Assembly (NCBI RefSeq): GCF_030317105.1
Contig: NZ_JASZYG010000027.1
Location: forward strand, 1 to 61,735
Source of the DNA: Variovorax brevis
Lineage (GTDB): Bacteria > Pseudomonadota > Gammaproteobacteria > Burkholderiales > Burkholderiaceae_C
Direction: 5' to 3'
DNA length: 61,735 nucleotides
The translations under genes were made by a program, and so were the position numbers. Below the pieces are notes generated by a model. The model was given only the letters and a program-made list of their open reading frames with translations. It was not told the origin of the DNA and ran no database searches. The number at the start of each line of letters is the position of its first letter. Position 1 is the stretch's first letter. Below are positions 24,991 through 33,848 of the stretch, piece by piece.

Positions 24991-27035
24991 GGCACGTACT
25001 CCTTGTGGTCGAAGGGGGGCGCATCTGGAAACAAGCCTCGACGAAGGCCTGTCGCCGCAACCAGGCCCTTGAGGCGCGGCGCCGCGCCACCCAGGGCGAG
25101 GATTTGCACAATGGCGTTGTCCAGCGCAACGAGCATTTCGGCGCCCGGTGGCACATGGCCCCTGCGCGACTGGACGCCAAAGTGATTTGCAAGATGCCCC
25201 ATCAACGCATCGATGGCAGGTGCGACCGGGCCGCCGCCGGAGGCCTGCGCCACCTCGCGCAGCGTGGCGGTGTTGACGCCGAGCCGCAGGTCGTTGAGCG
25301 CATCCGCGCGCTGGAATTCCGTGTTGCCTGCCAACCTTGCGAGGCGCGGGATCAGCATGCCGACGCGATCGAGCATGCGACTGGCCGCATCCGGCACCGA
25401 CGATGCCCGTCCCGCGGCCAGCGCTGCGAGTTCGCGCCACCCCGCACGCAGGATGCGGGAGGCGCTGGTCTCGGGGCTCACGACATGCATGAGCGAGGTC
25501 ACCAGCAGCGCGATGAGCCCGCCAGTCACTGTGCCCACGGCGACGGTCGTGAAGCTCTCGAAGTCGGCACGCAGCGCCGGTTGCAGTGCGAGCAGCGTCT
25601 GCGAGACGAGCGCGAAGCCAAGCGCGCGCAACCAGTGCTGCGGCGTGGTCAGATACAGCGCGGTGCCGAAGAAAAGCGGGGACATGACCAGCGCGAATGC
25701 GCCGAAGCCGTCGACGGCCGGAAGAATCGCGAAGACATAGAGCGCGGCGACAGGCACGGCAATCAGCGACCACGCGATGAACAACTTCTGCATTGGCCGG
25801 GGATCGTCGATGAAGGCGAACACGGAAGAGCCGGCGGCCGCAATGCCGATCATCGCCGTGCCCTGCGCCCAGCCCGTGACGATGGCCACGGCCCCCGCAA
25901 GTGCCACGGCCACGCCAGCTGCCAGGCCTGCGAAGGCCGCAAGACCATGGTCCACGTGCAGGCGCCGCCGAGGCTGCGCATCGGCAAGCTGCCGAACGCG
26001 CGAATCCTGCACGAGATGCGGGTCGCGGACGAAGGGCATGAGATGAAGGCAGTCGTTCCACGCTTCCACGAGTTCGGCCAGGCGCTGGACTGCGCTCGCG
26101 GCCAACATCTCGGTCCATGCCGGCAAGGCGCCGTTAGCCGGCGATGCCTGTCGTGCCGCTGCGACCAGGTGATCACCACGATCCTGGTCGCCTTGCGTGG
26201 CTTCCCCGATCCATTGCCGGACTTCGGCCGCGTAGCGCGCCAGGGCCGGCGGCATGTCGCCGGCTTGTGCGATGGCGCCGAGGCGATCCTCGACAGCGGT
26301 CATCAAGGGCAGCAAGGCGACCAGCCGCGTTTCGAGCGCCGAGACGATGCGGCTGTCCGCCGGGCCCGTATCGGCGTCGAAGCGCTGGCCGTTCGCGAGC
26401 TGGTTCAGCTCGGTGAGATCGGCGGCCATGCGACGTCGTGCGGCTTGCTCCACAGCACTCGCCCCCTGGGGTGACAGCGCCACAGTCATCCAGGTGCGCG
26501 CATCCTTCAGGGTCGCTTCCAGCCGGGCTTGCATCTGGGACTTGAGCGTGCGCGGAAAGAGCAGGCTGTGCATCAGCGCCGCGCTGAAGGCCCCGATGAC
26601 GATCTCCTCGATGCGCGCAATGCCGGTGTCGAAAAGCTGCGACACGTCGCCGACCATCGGCAACCCCACCAGCGCCACGGTGTAGCCGGCCAGCAGGAAG
26701 GCATAGCTGCGCGGGCTGCGATCCAGCAGCGAGAGGTAGATGCACAGCGCCACCCAGGCCGCGACGGCCGCGATCATGAGCCCGGGCGTCTGCACCAGCG
26801 CCGGCAGGATCAGCATCGAGGCGATGACGCCCGTCACGGTGCCTGCAGTGCGGTACAGCGCACGCGAGACGACCGAACCCGAGGCCGCGCCCAGCGGTTG
26901 GCTCACGATGAACACGGTCAGCGACGCCCACCCCGGGTTGGGCAGGCCGGCGCTGAAGGCGATCCACAGCGCCAGCAGCGCCGCAAGGGTGCAGTTGGTT
27001 GCGTAGATGACGCCGCGTGTGTTGAAAGCGCTCAT
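24984..27035 (-). CDS. FUSC family inner-membrane efflux protein, AaeB-like
   Basis: Protein of about 683 aa with the FUSC layout: N-terminal block of about six transmembrane segments (residues 10-170), a cytoplasmic helical domain, a second membrane block and a C-terminal cytoplasmic region. The start MSAFNTRGVIY is chosen because the upstream 55 codons are not hydrophobic. No clear ribosome site supports it, so other starts are possible. It is the first gene of a four-gene overlapping operon with DUF1656, adaptor and outer-membrane genes. Families AaeB/PET export p-hydroxybenzoate-like aromatic acids, which would suit a host that degrades aromatics or acyl acids; the substrate is inferred. 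Confidence 0.88.
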   Translation of the reverse strand: MSAFNTRGVIYATNCTLAALLALWIAFSAGLPNPGWASLTVFIVSQPLGAASGSVVSRALYRTAGTVTGVIASMLILPALVQTPGLMIAAVAAWVALCIYLSLLDRSPRSYAFLLAGYTVALVGLPMVGDVSQLFDTGIARIEEIVIGAFSAALMHSLLFPRTLKSQMQARLEATLKDARTWMTVALSPQGASAVEQAARRRMAADLTELNQLANGQRFDADTGPADSRIVSALETRLVALLPLMTAVEDRLGAIAQAGDMPPALARYAAEVRQWIGEATQGDQDRGDHLVAAARQASPANGALPAWTEMLAASAVQRLAELVEAWNDCLHLMPFVRDPHLVQDSRVRQLADAQPRRRLHVDHGLAAFAGLAAGVAVALAGAVAIVTGWAQGTAMIGIAAAGSSVFAFIDDPRPMQKLFIAWSLIAVPVAALYVFAILPAVDGFGAFALVMSPLFFGTALYLTTPQHWLRALGFALVSQTLLALQPALRADFESFTTVAVGTVTGGLIALLVTSLMHVVSPETSASRILRAGWRELAALAAGRASSVPDAASRMLDRVGMLIPRLARLAGNTEFQRADALNDLRLGVNTATLREVAQASGGGPVAPAIDALMGHLANHFGVQSRRGHVPPGAEMLVALDNAIVQILALGGAAPRLKGLVAATGLRRGLFPDAPPFDHKEYVPC

Positions 27036-27128
27036 GGCGATGGTGGTGCTGAATGTCAGGCCGGCAGGACCGGGCTGGACATAGCGTAGGTCCGCGGCGA
27101 GAGATTGGTTAGCCCTCCAGGCGCAGCA

Positions 27129-27153
27129 CGTTATTGCGGCGGATGCAATAACG
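27129..27153. promoter_or_regulatory. Candidate LysR operator upstream of efflux operon
   Basis: Perfect dyad with 9-bp arms, CGTTATTGC at 27129-27137 and GCAATAACG at 27145-27153, spacer 7. It contains TGC-N7-GCA, the dyadic form of T-N11-A. It lies 94-118 nt upstream of the chosen FUSC start. AaeXAB-type pumps are typically under LysR control. Related sites lie at 44242-44266 and 49698-49722. Confidence 0.6.
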
Positions 27154-27203
27154 ATGGCGAACGGGCGCGGCGGAGCGCGCCCGCGCGGCTCGTGCGTCAA
27201 TGC

Positions 27204-28241
27204 TCAGATGCGGGTGACGTCGATGACGGCGGCCGCAAAGGCTTCAGGCGCCTCCTGGGGCAAGTTGTGCCCGATGCCGCCGCTGATGAGCCGGTGCTCG
27301 TAGGGCCCCGAGAATTTCTTCGCATAGGCGCTCGGCTCGGGGTGCGGTGCCCCGTTGGCGTCTCCTTCGAGCGTGATGGTCGGTACGCCGATGACAGGAG
27401 CCTGCGCCAGCCGCGCTTCGAGATCGTCATACCTCGCTTCGCCTTCCGCCGAGCCAAGCCGCCAGCGATAGTTGTGGATCACGATGCTCACATGGTCGGG
27501 GTTGTCGAAGGCGGTTGCGCTGCGTTCGAACGTTGCGTTGTCAAACGCCCATTTGGGAGATGCGGTCTGCCAGATCAGCCTTGCGAACTCGTTGCGGTTC
27601 TTCTCGTAACCCAGGCGTCCCCGTTCCGTGGCGAAGTAGTACTGGTACCACCACTGCGACTCAGCCTGTGGGGACAACGGAACTTTGCCGATTTGCTGGC
27701 TGCCGACCAGGTAGCCGCTGACGGAGACCAGCGCATTCACGCGCTCGGGCCACAGCGCCGCCACGATGCACGCCGTCCGCGCGCCCCAGTCACAGCCTGC
27801 AATGCTTGCCTTGTCGATCTTGAGCGCATCCATCAGCGCAATGACGTCGACGGCGATGACGCTTTGCTGGCCGTTGCGAGGCGTCTTGTCCGAAAGGAAG
27901 CGCGTTCCGCCATAGCCGCGCAGGTACGGAACGATGACCCGGTGGCCGGCCGCGGCAAGCATGGGAGCAACGTCGGCATACGTGTGGATGTCGTAGGGCC
28001 AGCCGTGCAGAAGAATCACCGGTGCGCCCTTGGCCGGACCGATTTCAAAATACTCCACGCTGAGTACGCCGGCGTTGATGCGCTTCAGTGGAGAGAGGCG
28101 CTTCGCAGGCGACGACCGCTGCGCCACCGGAGATTCCGCGGCTTGGGCAAAGGCCGTTGCGGCGGCGAACTGGGTGGCAACAACACCGAGTGTCGTGGCG
28201 CCCAGGAAGGTGCGTCTTGGCAGGGATGGGGTGTTTGGCAT
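27204..28241 (-). CDS. Secreted alpha/beta hydrolase, epoxide hydrolase/haloalkane dehalogenase type
   Basis: Protein of 345 aa with a Tat-like signal (LPRRTFLGATTLG, then a hydrophobic run ending AFAQA). The fold markers are LLHGWPYD around residue 78 and the nucleophile elbow AGCDWG with Asp151 as nucleophile, which points to epoxide hydrolase or haloalkane dehalogenase chemistry, not an esterase. A His near the C-terminus (GGIGHNLPQEAPE) would complete the triad. AAGGACTCAC precedes the ATG. It lies upstream of the efflux operon on the same strand. Confidence 0.88.
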   Translation of the reverse strand: MPNTPSLPRRTFLGATTLGVVATQFAAATAFAQAAESPVAQRSSPAKRLSPLKRINAGVLSVEYFEIGPAKGAPVILLHGWPYDIHTYADVAPMLAAAGHRVIVPYLRGYGGTRFLSDKTPRNGQQSVIAVDVIALMDALKIDKASIAGCDWGARTACIVAALWPERVNALVSVSGYLVGSQQIGKVPLSPQAESQWWYQYYFATERGRLGYEKNRNEFARLIWQTASPKWAFDNATFERSATAFDNPDHVSIVIHNYRWRLGSAEGEARYDDLEARLAQAPVIGVPTITLEGDANGAPHPEPSAYAKKFSGPYEHRLISGGIGHNLPQEAPEAFAAAVIDVTRI

Positions 28242-28348
28242 GTGAGTCCTTGCGAGTCTGTGGGGACGAATGGCCGACTGCCGGCCACGCGCTCTCGCGT
28301 CGGGTCAACGGAGAGCCGGCCCCCTGTGAGGCCGCTCCCGCAAAGGGT

Positions 28349-29182
28349 TCAGACGGTGGCGGCCTCGACGGCGCGCAAGCGATCGATGCCGTAGCGCGGC
28401 GCTGCCACTGCGCTTGAAAGCCTGCCAGCCATTGCAACGCGCGCGGCGTTGTAGGCGTCCCATTCCGCCTGGTCGGGCAGGGAAGGGATGGTGACGCGTT
28501 CGCCCTGATCGAGCCCTGCAAGCGCGGCATCGACCAGGTCGTCGGCGCTCATGACGCCGACCGACTGCGGAAGGTGTTCGACCGGCAGACCGGCAATGCC
28601 CCAGAACTCCGTCGCCGTGGCCCCGGGAAGAACGGCCTGGACCCGCACGCCCTTGTCGGACAACTCGTGTTGCAGCGACTGGGAGAAAGCAAGGACGTAC
28701 GCCTTGCTGCCGCCGTAGACGCCATTGAGCGTTTCCGGCGAGATCGCGACGACGGAGGCAATGTTGATGATGGTGCCGGTGCCGCGGCGGACAAATGCAG
28801 GTGCGGCTGCGTAGGCCAGGCGGGTGAGTGCACCGACGTTCAGCGTGATCATTTCCTCCATCCTGTCGATGTCGGAGGAGAGCAGCGGCGCGGTCGCCCC
28901 GAAACCCGCGTTGTTCACCAGCATCGTGATGTCCTCGCGGGTGCGCAGCGTTGCTTCGACCCGCGCGATGTCTTGCGGCGCTGTGAGGTCGGCGGTGATG
29001 GTCTCGACGCGGCGTCCGGTCGACACGGCAAGGTGGTCGGCAAGGGCACGCAGTCGATCACTGTTGCGGGCCACCAGGATCAGGTTGAAGCCGCGCCGTG
29101 CGAGACGGTCGGCGTAGATGGCACCGATGCCGGACGATGCACCGCTGATGAGGGCGGTGCCTGGGTTGTGCTTGAGAGTCAT
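28349..29182 (-). CDS. SDR family NAD(P)-dependent oxidoreductase
   Basis: Classical short-chain dehydrogenase of 277 aa, with cofactor motif SGASSGIGA at residues 13-21 and NNAGFG at 90-95. The catalytic Ser143, Tyr156 and Lys160 (VYGGSK) are all present. An Arg at residue 39 (LVARN) suggests NADP preference. AAAGGAAAATGTC precedes the ATG. A 20-nt box shared with the second GlxA locus lies 59-78 nt upstream of its start, so control by the GlxA regulator encoded just upstream is likely. The substrate is unknown. Confidence 0.9.
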   Translation of the reverse strand: MTLKHNPGTALISGASSGIGAIYADRLARRGFNLILVARNSDRLRALADHLAVSTGRRVETITADLTAPQDIARVEATLRTREDITMLVNNAGFGATAPLLSSDIDRMEEMITLNVGALTRLAYAAAPAFVRRGTGTIINIASVVAISPETLNGVYGGSKAYVLAFSQSLQHELSDKGVRVQAVLPGATATEFWGIAGLPVEHLPQSVGVMSADDLVDAALAGLDQGERVTIPSLPDQAEWDAYNAARVAMAGRLSSAVAAPRYGIDRLRAVEAATV

Positions 29183-29240
29183 GACATTTTCCTTTCGCTA
29201 CGGGGTGTGTTGGAGAGGAAAGTGTCTGCTGGAGCCGTCG

Positions 29241-29260
29241 TGGCGTAAATGTCGTTTAAA
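29241..29260 (-). promoter_or_regulatory. GlxA-type regulator box, copy 1
   Basis: Read in the direction of the SDR gene the sequence is TTTAAACGACATTTACGCCA. On the other strand it is two half-sites TGGCGTAAA and TGTCGTTTA, nine bases apart, suiting the two helix-turn-helix motifs of an AraC protein. A near-copy lies at 53739-53758, beside the second GlxA regulator of this window. Confidence 0.6.
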
Positions 29261-29267
29261 CCTCCTT

Positions 29268-30227
29268 TTATGACATCGCAGGTTGAGTGGTGGCACTCTG
29301 TCGCGCCATCCTGCGCATGCTCTGTGGCGGGTGGCCCAGGGAACGGATGAAGGCGCGACGCATTCGTTCGGAGTCGCCGAAGCCCACTTCCTCGGCGATC
29401 ACGCCCATTGCGAGATTGCCGGCGTCGATGAGATGGCGGGCCGCCTCCACGCGCAGGTTCTCGATGGCATGCGCGGGCGATTGCCCGGTCTCGGACTTGA
29501 ACGCCCGGCTGAACTGGCGCGGGCTGAGATGGGCGACTTCGGCGAGGTCTTCAACCGAGAGCGGGTCTCGCAGATTCGCCCGCGCATGAACCAGCGTTTG
29601 CTGGATGCGATCGGACTTCGGCTCCAGTTCGAGCAGCGCCGAGAACTGCGATTGCCCGCCGGCGCGCCGGTGATACACGACCATCTTCTTCGCCACCCCG
29701 CGCGCAACCTCGACACCGAGGTCGTCTTCCACGAGCGCAAGCACCAGGTCGATGCCGGCCGTCATTCCCGCTGAAGTCCACACGGGTCCGTCCTGGATGA
29801 AGATGCGGTCCGGCTGCAACTTGACCAGCGGATGGCGCTTCTGGAATTCGCCCGCAAAAGCCCAGTGGGTCGTGGCCGCGCGCCCGTCGAGCAGGCCGGC
29901 GTCGGCCAGGCCGAAGGCCCCGGTGCAGATGCTCGCGATGCGGCGCGCGGTGCGCTGGCGTGCCCGAAGGAAGCGACACAGCTTTTCCGGAAGGGGCCCG
30001 ATGGTCAATGCGCCCGTCATCACGAGCGTGTCGAATCTTGTCGAGTTCAGTCGTTTTGAATCGACGAACACCCCGGATGAACTTTCAACGAGGCCGCCGT
30101 TTTCCGACAGCAACTCGACCTTGTAGAGCGGTTGCTCCTGGGTCGCATTGGCCAATTCGAAGGCGGCAATGGCAGCCAGGTCGAGGATCTGGAAGCCGGG
30201 GAAAACAAGGATGGCGATGTGTTTCAT
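29268..30227 (-). CDS. GlxA family transcriptional regulator (DJ-1/PfpI plus AraC domain)
   Basis: Protein of 319 aa. Residues 1 to about 175 form a DJ-1/PfpI-like domain (IAILVFPGFQILDLAAIAAFE, ASICTGAFGLADAGLL). Residues about 215-315 form an AraC double helix-turn-helix domain (DLAEVAHLSPRQFSRAFK and EEVGFGDSERMRRAFIRSLG). These regulators sense amine or carbonyl metabolites and activate neighbours. The SDR gene lies 85 nt downstream on the same strand, with the shared box between. An inverted repeat lies directly upstream of its own start. Confidence 0.92.
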   Translation of the reverse strand: MKHIAILVFPGFQILDLAAIAAFELANATQEQPLYKVELLSENGGLVESSSGVFVDSKRLNSTRFDTLVMTGALTIGPLPEKLCRFLRARQRTARRIASICTGAFGLADAGLLDGRAATTHWAFAGEFQKRHPLVKLQPDRIFIQDGPVWTSAGMTAGIDLVLALVEDDLGVEVARGVAKKMVVYHRRAGGQSQFSALLELEPKSDRIQQTLVHARANLRDPLSVEDLAEVAHLSPRQFSRAFKSETGQSPAHAIENLRVEAARHLIDAGNLAMGVIAEEVGFGDSERMRRAFIRSLGHPPQSMRRMARQSATTQPAMS

Positions 30228-30231
30228 GATG

Positions 30232-30262
30232 GCTCAAAACGAGGGAAACAAGGGTTTTGAGC
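30232..30262. promoter_or_regulatory. Inverted repeat upstream of GlxA regulator
   Basis: Arms GCTCAAAAC (30232-30240) and GTTTTGAGC (30254-30262) form a perfect 9-bp dyad with a 13-nt spacer, starting 5 nt upstream of the regulator's start codon. The position suits an operator or a hairpin in the leader RNA. Confidence 0.4.
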
Positions 30263-30375
30263 AAGAGTACGCCGCATCTCTTTCGCGCGTCAAACGCCCG
30301 TGCCAAGGACCCCGGCGCGAGCGTGGTCGGCTTGCCGCCGTGGCCGGCGGGGCCGGAAGGTTCAGATGCCGTATC

Positions 30376-31191
30376 TCATTTCGCAACGCTGGCCGCGGCA
30401 ATGATGGCGTTGGCCACTTGCGCAGGCTTCGACAACTGGGGAACGTGGGAAGTCGGCACGCTGACGACGTGCGCAGAGATCTTCTCGGCCATGGCTTTTT
30501 GCAGGGCAGGCGGGATCATGTGGTCCTGCTGCGTGAGCACGTACCAGGATGGCGTGGTCTTCCACGCGGCCGTCGTCACCTTCTCTTCGAAGCTCTTGCC
30601 ATTGATCGGCCCCTGCGTCGCGCTCATCAGCCTGGTCGTTGCTGCCGGCAAGTCTTGTGCAAAGTGCTTCGCCATGCCCTCGGGCGACAAGGACAGGAAG
30701 CCTTCCTTGTCCGGAACGACGAAGTTCAGGCCGGGCGGCGTCGGATAACCCTTTCCCAGATCGGCCGCGGATTGCCCTTCCGATGGTGCGAACGCGGCGA
30801 CATAGACCAGCGACTTCACGTGTTCATGCGTGCCGACCTCGGAGATGACCACGCCGCCCCACGAATGCCCGACCAGAACAACGGGCCCCGTCTGCGTGTC
30901 CAGCACGCGACGCGTCGCTGCCACGTCGTCAGCAAGAGAGGTCAGGGGGTTTTGGACGGACACGACGTCAAGACCTTTGGCTTGCAGGAGTGGAATGACC
31001 TTGTCCCATCCCGATCCGTCGGCAAAGGCGCCATGCACCAGAACGACGGTCGTCCTCGGCGCGTGGGTGGTCGGGGCTTGCGCTGCAAGGCTGCCGAGGG
31101 ACGTGCCCGCGAGGGCCGCGACGACGAGCGTGCGCTTTGCGAGTGCGCGGATCGCTGGTGCGATGCCTCTGGCGTTGTCGGTCGAATTCAT
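30376..31191 (-). CDS. Alpha/beta hydrolase, exported
   Basis: Protein of 271 aa with an N-terminal signal-like segment (RTLVVAALAGTSLGSLAAQA). The fold is a compact alpha/beta hydrolase with VLVHGAFADGSGW as oxyanion-hole region and VGHSWGG with nucleophile Ser110. A C-terminal His is in TSHVPQLSKP. It resembles the EstC/salicylate-esterase-like subgroup. AAAGGATCCCG precedes the ATG. It is the most upstream gene of a - strand run (hydrolase, GlxA, SDR), divergent from the MaoC operon. Confidence 0.87.
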   Translation of the reverse strand: MNSTDNARGIAPAIRALAKRTLVVAALAGTSLGSLAAQAPTTHAPRTTVVLVHGAFADGSGWDKVIPLLQAKGLDVVSVQNPLTSLADDVAATRRVLDTQTGPVVLVGHSWGGVVISEVGTHEHVKSLVYVAAFAPSEGQSAADLGKGYPTPPGLNFVVPDKEGFLSLSPEGMAKHFAQDLPAATTRLMSATQGPINGKSFEEKVTTAAWKTTPSWYVLTQQDHMIPPALQKAMAEKISAHVVSVPTSHVPQLSKPAQVANAIIAAASVAK

Positions 31192-31311
31192 CGGGATCCT
31201 TTCAAGTCGAGTTGATTGACCCGATGAATGTAGAAGTCATGGCTTCGGCTTGAATGTCAATCTTCCCTCGTTTCAAGACAACAGCGAGCGGACCTCGCGA
31301 AGGGGCGCCGC

Positions 31312-31328
31312 CGCGATCATTGATCGCG
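31312..31328. promoter_or_regulatory. Palindromic operator candidate upstream of the MaoC operon
   Basis: CGCGATCA, one central T, then TGATCGCG: a perfect 8-bp dyad, 109-125 nt upstream of the MaoC start and 121-137 nt upstream of the divergent hydrolase start. Tight odd-length palindromes are typical for TetR, MarR or GntR dimers. No such gene is adjacent, so the regulator would have to be elsewhere. Confidence 0.45.
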
Positions 31329-31436
31329 ATGAAATAAGCCTTTCAGGTTTCGCGTCTGTTTCCGCTGCGCCTTCGTCCCTAGAGTTGCCAGCAGGGTTGC
31401 CTCTTCCGGTGCCCACTGTTCACAAAGGACGCATCC

Positions 31437-31889
31437 ATGAACCGCGACCCCTTGTACTTCGACGACATCAAGGTCGGAGACACCTTCCACACTGCGACGC
31501 ACAAGTTCGATACCGACCAGATCAAGGCCTTTGCCCAGCAGTTCGACCCCCAGCCTTTCCACCTTGACGAGGCCGCCGCGCGCACGTCGGTGTTCGGCGG
31601 CCTCGCGGCCAGCGGATGGCACACGGCCGCCGTCACGATGCAATTGCTCGTGACCAGCGGGCCGCCGCTGGTCAACGGCATCGTCGGCGCCGGTGGGGAA
31701 GTCGAGTGGAAGGCGCCCACGCGGCCCGGTGACGAGATTCGCGTGCTGGGCGAAGTGGTCTCCCTGACGCCCTCGCGCTCGCGCCTCGACCGGGGCATGG
31801 TCGTTCTGCGTGCCAACACGGTCAATCAGCGCGACGAAATCCTGCAGACGCTCACCGCCAAGTTGGTCGTTGCGCGCCGTTCCGCCTGA
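31437..31889 (+). CDS. MaoC family dehydratase
   Basis: Hot-dog-fold protein of 150 aa with the (R)-specific hydratase motif: Asp37 and His42 in FDPQPFHLDEAAA, followed by FGGLAASGWHTA. Such proteins hydrate 2-enoyl-CoA or dehydrate 3-hydroxyacyl-CoA of (R) configuration. AAAGGACGCATCC precedes the ATG. It leads a five-gene + strand run with flavin reductase, two hydrolases and a crotonase. Confidence 0.92.
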   Translation: MNRDPLYFDDIKVGDTFHTATHKFDTDQIKAFAQQFDPQPFHLDEAAARTSVFGGLAASGWHTAAVTMQLLVTSGPPLVNGIVGAGGEVEWKAPTRPGDEIRVLGEVVSLTPSRSRLDRGMVVLRANTVNQRDEILQTLTAKLVVARRSA

Positions 31890-31923
31890 ACCCCTCCAAT
31901 CACATCTCGCGGAGAACGAAATC

Positions 31924-32637
31924 ATGCTCATCGACGCAGCAACGCTTGACCCCACATCGGCCTACAAGCTCCTCATCGGCTCGATCCTGCCGCGGGCCAT
32001 CGGATGGATCAGCACGATCTCCACCGATGGCGTCGCGAACTTGGCCCCCATCTCCTTCTTCACCGCGGTCGGTCGCAAGCCGCCGATGGTGTCGCTTTCG
32101 CTGCAGCCGCGGTCCGATGGCGTCACCCTGAAGGACACCTACGTCAACATCCGGGACACCGGCGAGTTCGTCTACAACATGGTGTCGCTGCCGCAAGCGC
32201 ACCTCATGCATCGCTCGGCATTCGAGTTCGCATCCGACGTCGACGAGTTCACTGCGCTGGGTCTCGAGAAAGACCCCTCCGTTGCCATCCGCACACCGCG
32301 CGTGAAGGGCGCCCCGATCTCGTTCGAGTGCAAGGTGGACCGGATCATCCCCATCGGCGATCTCGGCGACCACGTGGTGTTCGGCGAGGTGCTTCGCTTC
32401 CATGTTCGCGACGACATCTACCTCGAGGGCGGCCGTATCGATACCGCTGCGGTCCAGGCGGTTGGACGCCTGGCGGCGGAGTACACGCTCGTGCACAACG
32501 CATTCACCACGCCCCTGGAGCCCGACTTGCTGGCTTCATTCCAGGGGCAGCGCGCAGGACGACTCGATGGGAAGCCCGATGGCTACTCGCCCATCGACAG
32601 CAAGGAGTGGTCCGCTTCCGGCGCCACTGCCAATTGA
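31924..32637 (+). CDS. Flavin reductase-like (FMN-binding split barrel) protein
   Basis: Protein of 237 aa of the DIM6/NTAB flavin reductase-like family. ILPRAIGWISTISTDGVANL near the N-terminus and SFFTAVGRKPPMVSLSL are the flavin-site hallmarks, and HLMHRSAFEFASDVDEF is typical of the long subgroup. It lies 34 nt after the MaoC gene. These proteins usually supply reduced FMN to a monooxygenase, but no monooxygenase gene is in the run, so it may act alone or with a distant partner. Confidence 0.9.
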   Translation: MLIDAATLDPTSAYKLLIGSILPRAIGWISTISTDGVANLAPISFFTAVGRKPPMVSLSLQPRSDGVTLKDTYVNIRDTGEFVYNMVSLPQAHLMHRSAFEFASDVDEFTALGLEKDPSVAIRTPRVKGAPISFECKVDRIIPIGDLGDHVVFGEVLRFHVRDDIYLEGGRIDTAAVQAVGRLAAEYTLVHNAFTTPLEPDLLASFQGQRAGRLDGKPDGYSPIDSKEWSASGATAN

Positions 32638-32665
32638 TCCATCCAGGCTTTCAAGGAGACACCGC

Positions 32666-33823
32666 ATGGCAGATACCACGCCAACCATTCTGTTTGTTCA
32701 TGGCTTTCTCGACGGCGCCACCGTCTGGGACCCGGTCGTCGCGGCGCTCGGCGAGCGCAGTTCGGACGCTGTCCGTGTTGATCTCGCGGGCATGGGCGAT
32801 CGGGCAGGGGAGCCGGGCCCTTTCACGCTGGAGCGCTTTGCAGCAGACGTCGGCCGCGTGGTCGATTCGATCCGCACGCCGGTGGTCCTGGTCGGACAGA
32901 GCATGGGCGCGCAGGTGGCCGAACTCGTCGCGGCAAGCCATGCCTCGCGTGTGGCGGGGCTGGTCCTGCTCACGCCGGTGCCGCTGGCCGGCACCGGCTT
33001 GGCGGACGACGCGATGCAGCCCTTCCGCGAGTTGGGGGGACTGCCCCAGGCGCAGCGCATCCTGCGTCGCCAACTGTCCGTCGACCTGGACGATGCGCAA
33101 ACCGAGGCGCTGGGCGCCTTGGGCGATCGCCCCGCGCCGGCTTCCGTTGCGGCTTTCGCGGACGCCTGGAATACCGGGCATCCCGACGGCTGGAACCCGA
33201 GCCGCTATGGCGGCCCCGTGCTGATCGTCAGGGGCCAGGGCGACCCGTTCGTGACCAACGAAGTGGTGGCGTCCGCCGTCGCGCCTCGCTTCAGCCGCCC
33301 CGAGCTCGCGGTGATCGACAAGGCCGGTCACTGGCCCCACGTCGAACGGCCCGAAGCCTTCGCCAAGATCCTTGGGGACTTCATCACGCACCTTGCCTCG
33401 GTCAACGCAGGCGCCGAGGTGCGGCAGCAAGGCTGGACGCAAGCCTTCGCGCAGAAGTCGGCAGACACCTTTGCCGAGGCCTTCGCCAGCGACATCGTGC
33501 TGGAAGCCAGTGTCCTGGCAGAGCCGGTCGCCGGGCGCGAGCAGGTGAAGGCCGTCATGGCCGAGGCCAGCCAGATCTACGAGTCGCTGGCCTTCACCAA
33601 CGAAGCCACGAAGGGAAAGCGCACCTACCTTGAATGGTCGGCCAAGGCCTTCGGCGGCGTGCAACTCTTCGGCATCACGATCCTCACGAAAGACGACGAC
33701 GGCAAGGTCGTGCATGCGGCGATTCACCATCGCCCGCTGAACGCTGCCCTGAAGTTCTCCGCCGAACTGGGCCGCCGCGTGCACGGCCGCATCGATGCCA
33801 GCCATTTCCACCGCGTCGCCTGA
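32666..33823 (+). CDS. Alpha/beta hydrolase fused to a SnoaL-like domain
   Basis: Protein of 385 aa, start at the ATG preceded by AAGGAG. Residues 1 to about 250 are an alpha/beta hydrolase: VHGFLDG, VGQSMGAQ as nucleophile elbow with Ser, and KAGHWPHVERP with the catalytic His. Residues about 260-385 are a SnoaL/NTF2-like domain (FASDIVLEASVLAEPVAGRE and HHRPLNAALKFSAEL). The second domain is homologous to the stand-alone protein at 20484-20891. The fusion suggests that the NTF2 domain binds or rearranges the substrate or product of the hydrolase. The frame is continuous and I see no sign of an assembly join. Confidence 0.88.
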   Translation: MADTTPTILFVHGFLDGATVWDPVVAALGERSSDAVRVDLAGMGDRAGEPGPFTLERFAADVGRVVDSIRTPVVLVGQSMGAQVAELVAASHASRVAGLVLLTPVPLAGTGLADDAMQPFRELGGLPQAQRILRRQLSVDLDDAQTEALGALGDRPAPASVAAFADAWNTGHPDGWNPSRYGGPVLIVRGQGDPFVTNEVVASAVAPRFSRPELAVIDKAGHWPHVERPEAFAKILGDFITHLASVNAGAEVRQQGWTQAFAQKSADTFAEAFASDIVLEASVLAEPVAGREQVKAVMAEASQIYESLAFTNEATKGKRTYLEWSAKAFGGVQLFGITILTKDDDGKVVHAAIHHRPLNAALKFSAELGRRVHGRIDASHFHRVA

Positions 33824-33848
33824 CGCATCCAACCTGCGAGCAAACATC

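Noticed and set aside
24760..26118. 452-codon frame containing DUF1656 as its C-terminus
   Set aside because: Only the last 76 codons, after a GTG with a ribosome site, are DUF1656; the rest is an out-of-frame shadow of the FUSC gene.
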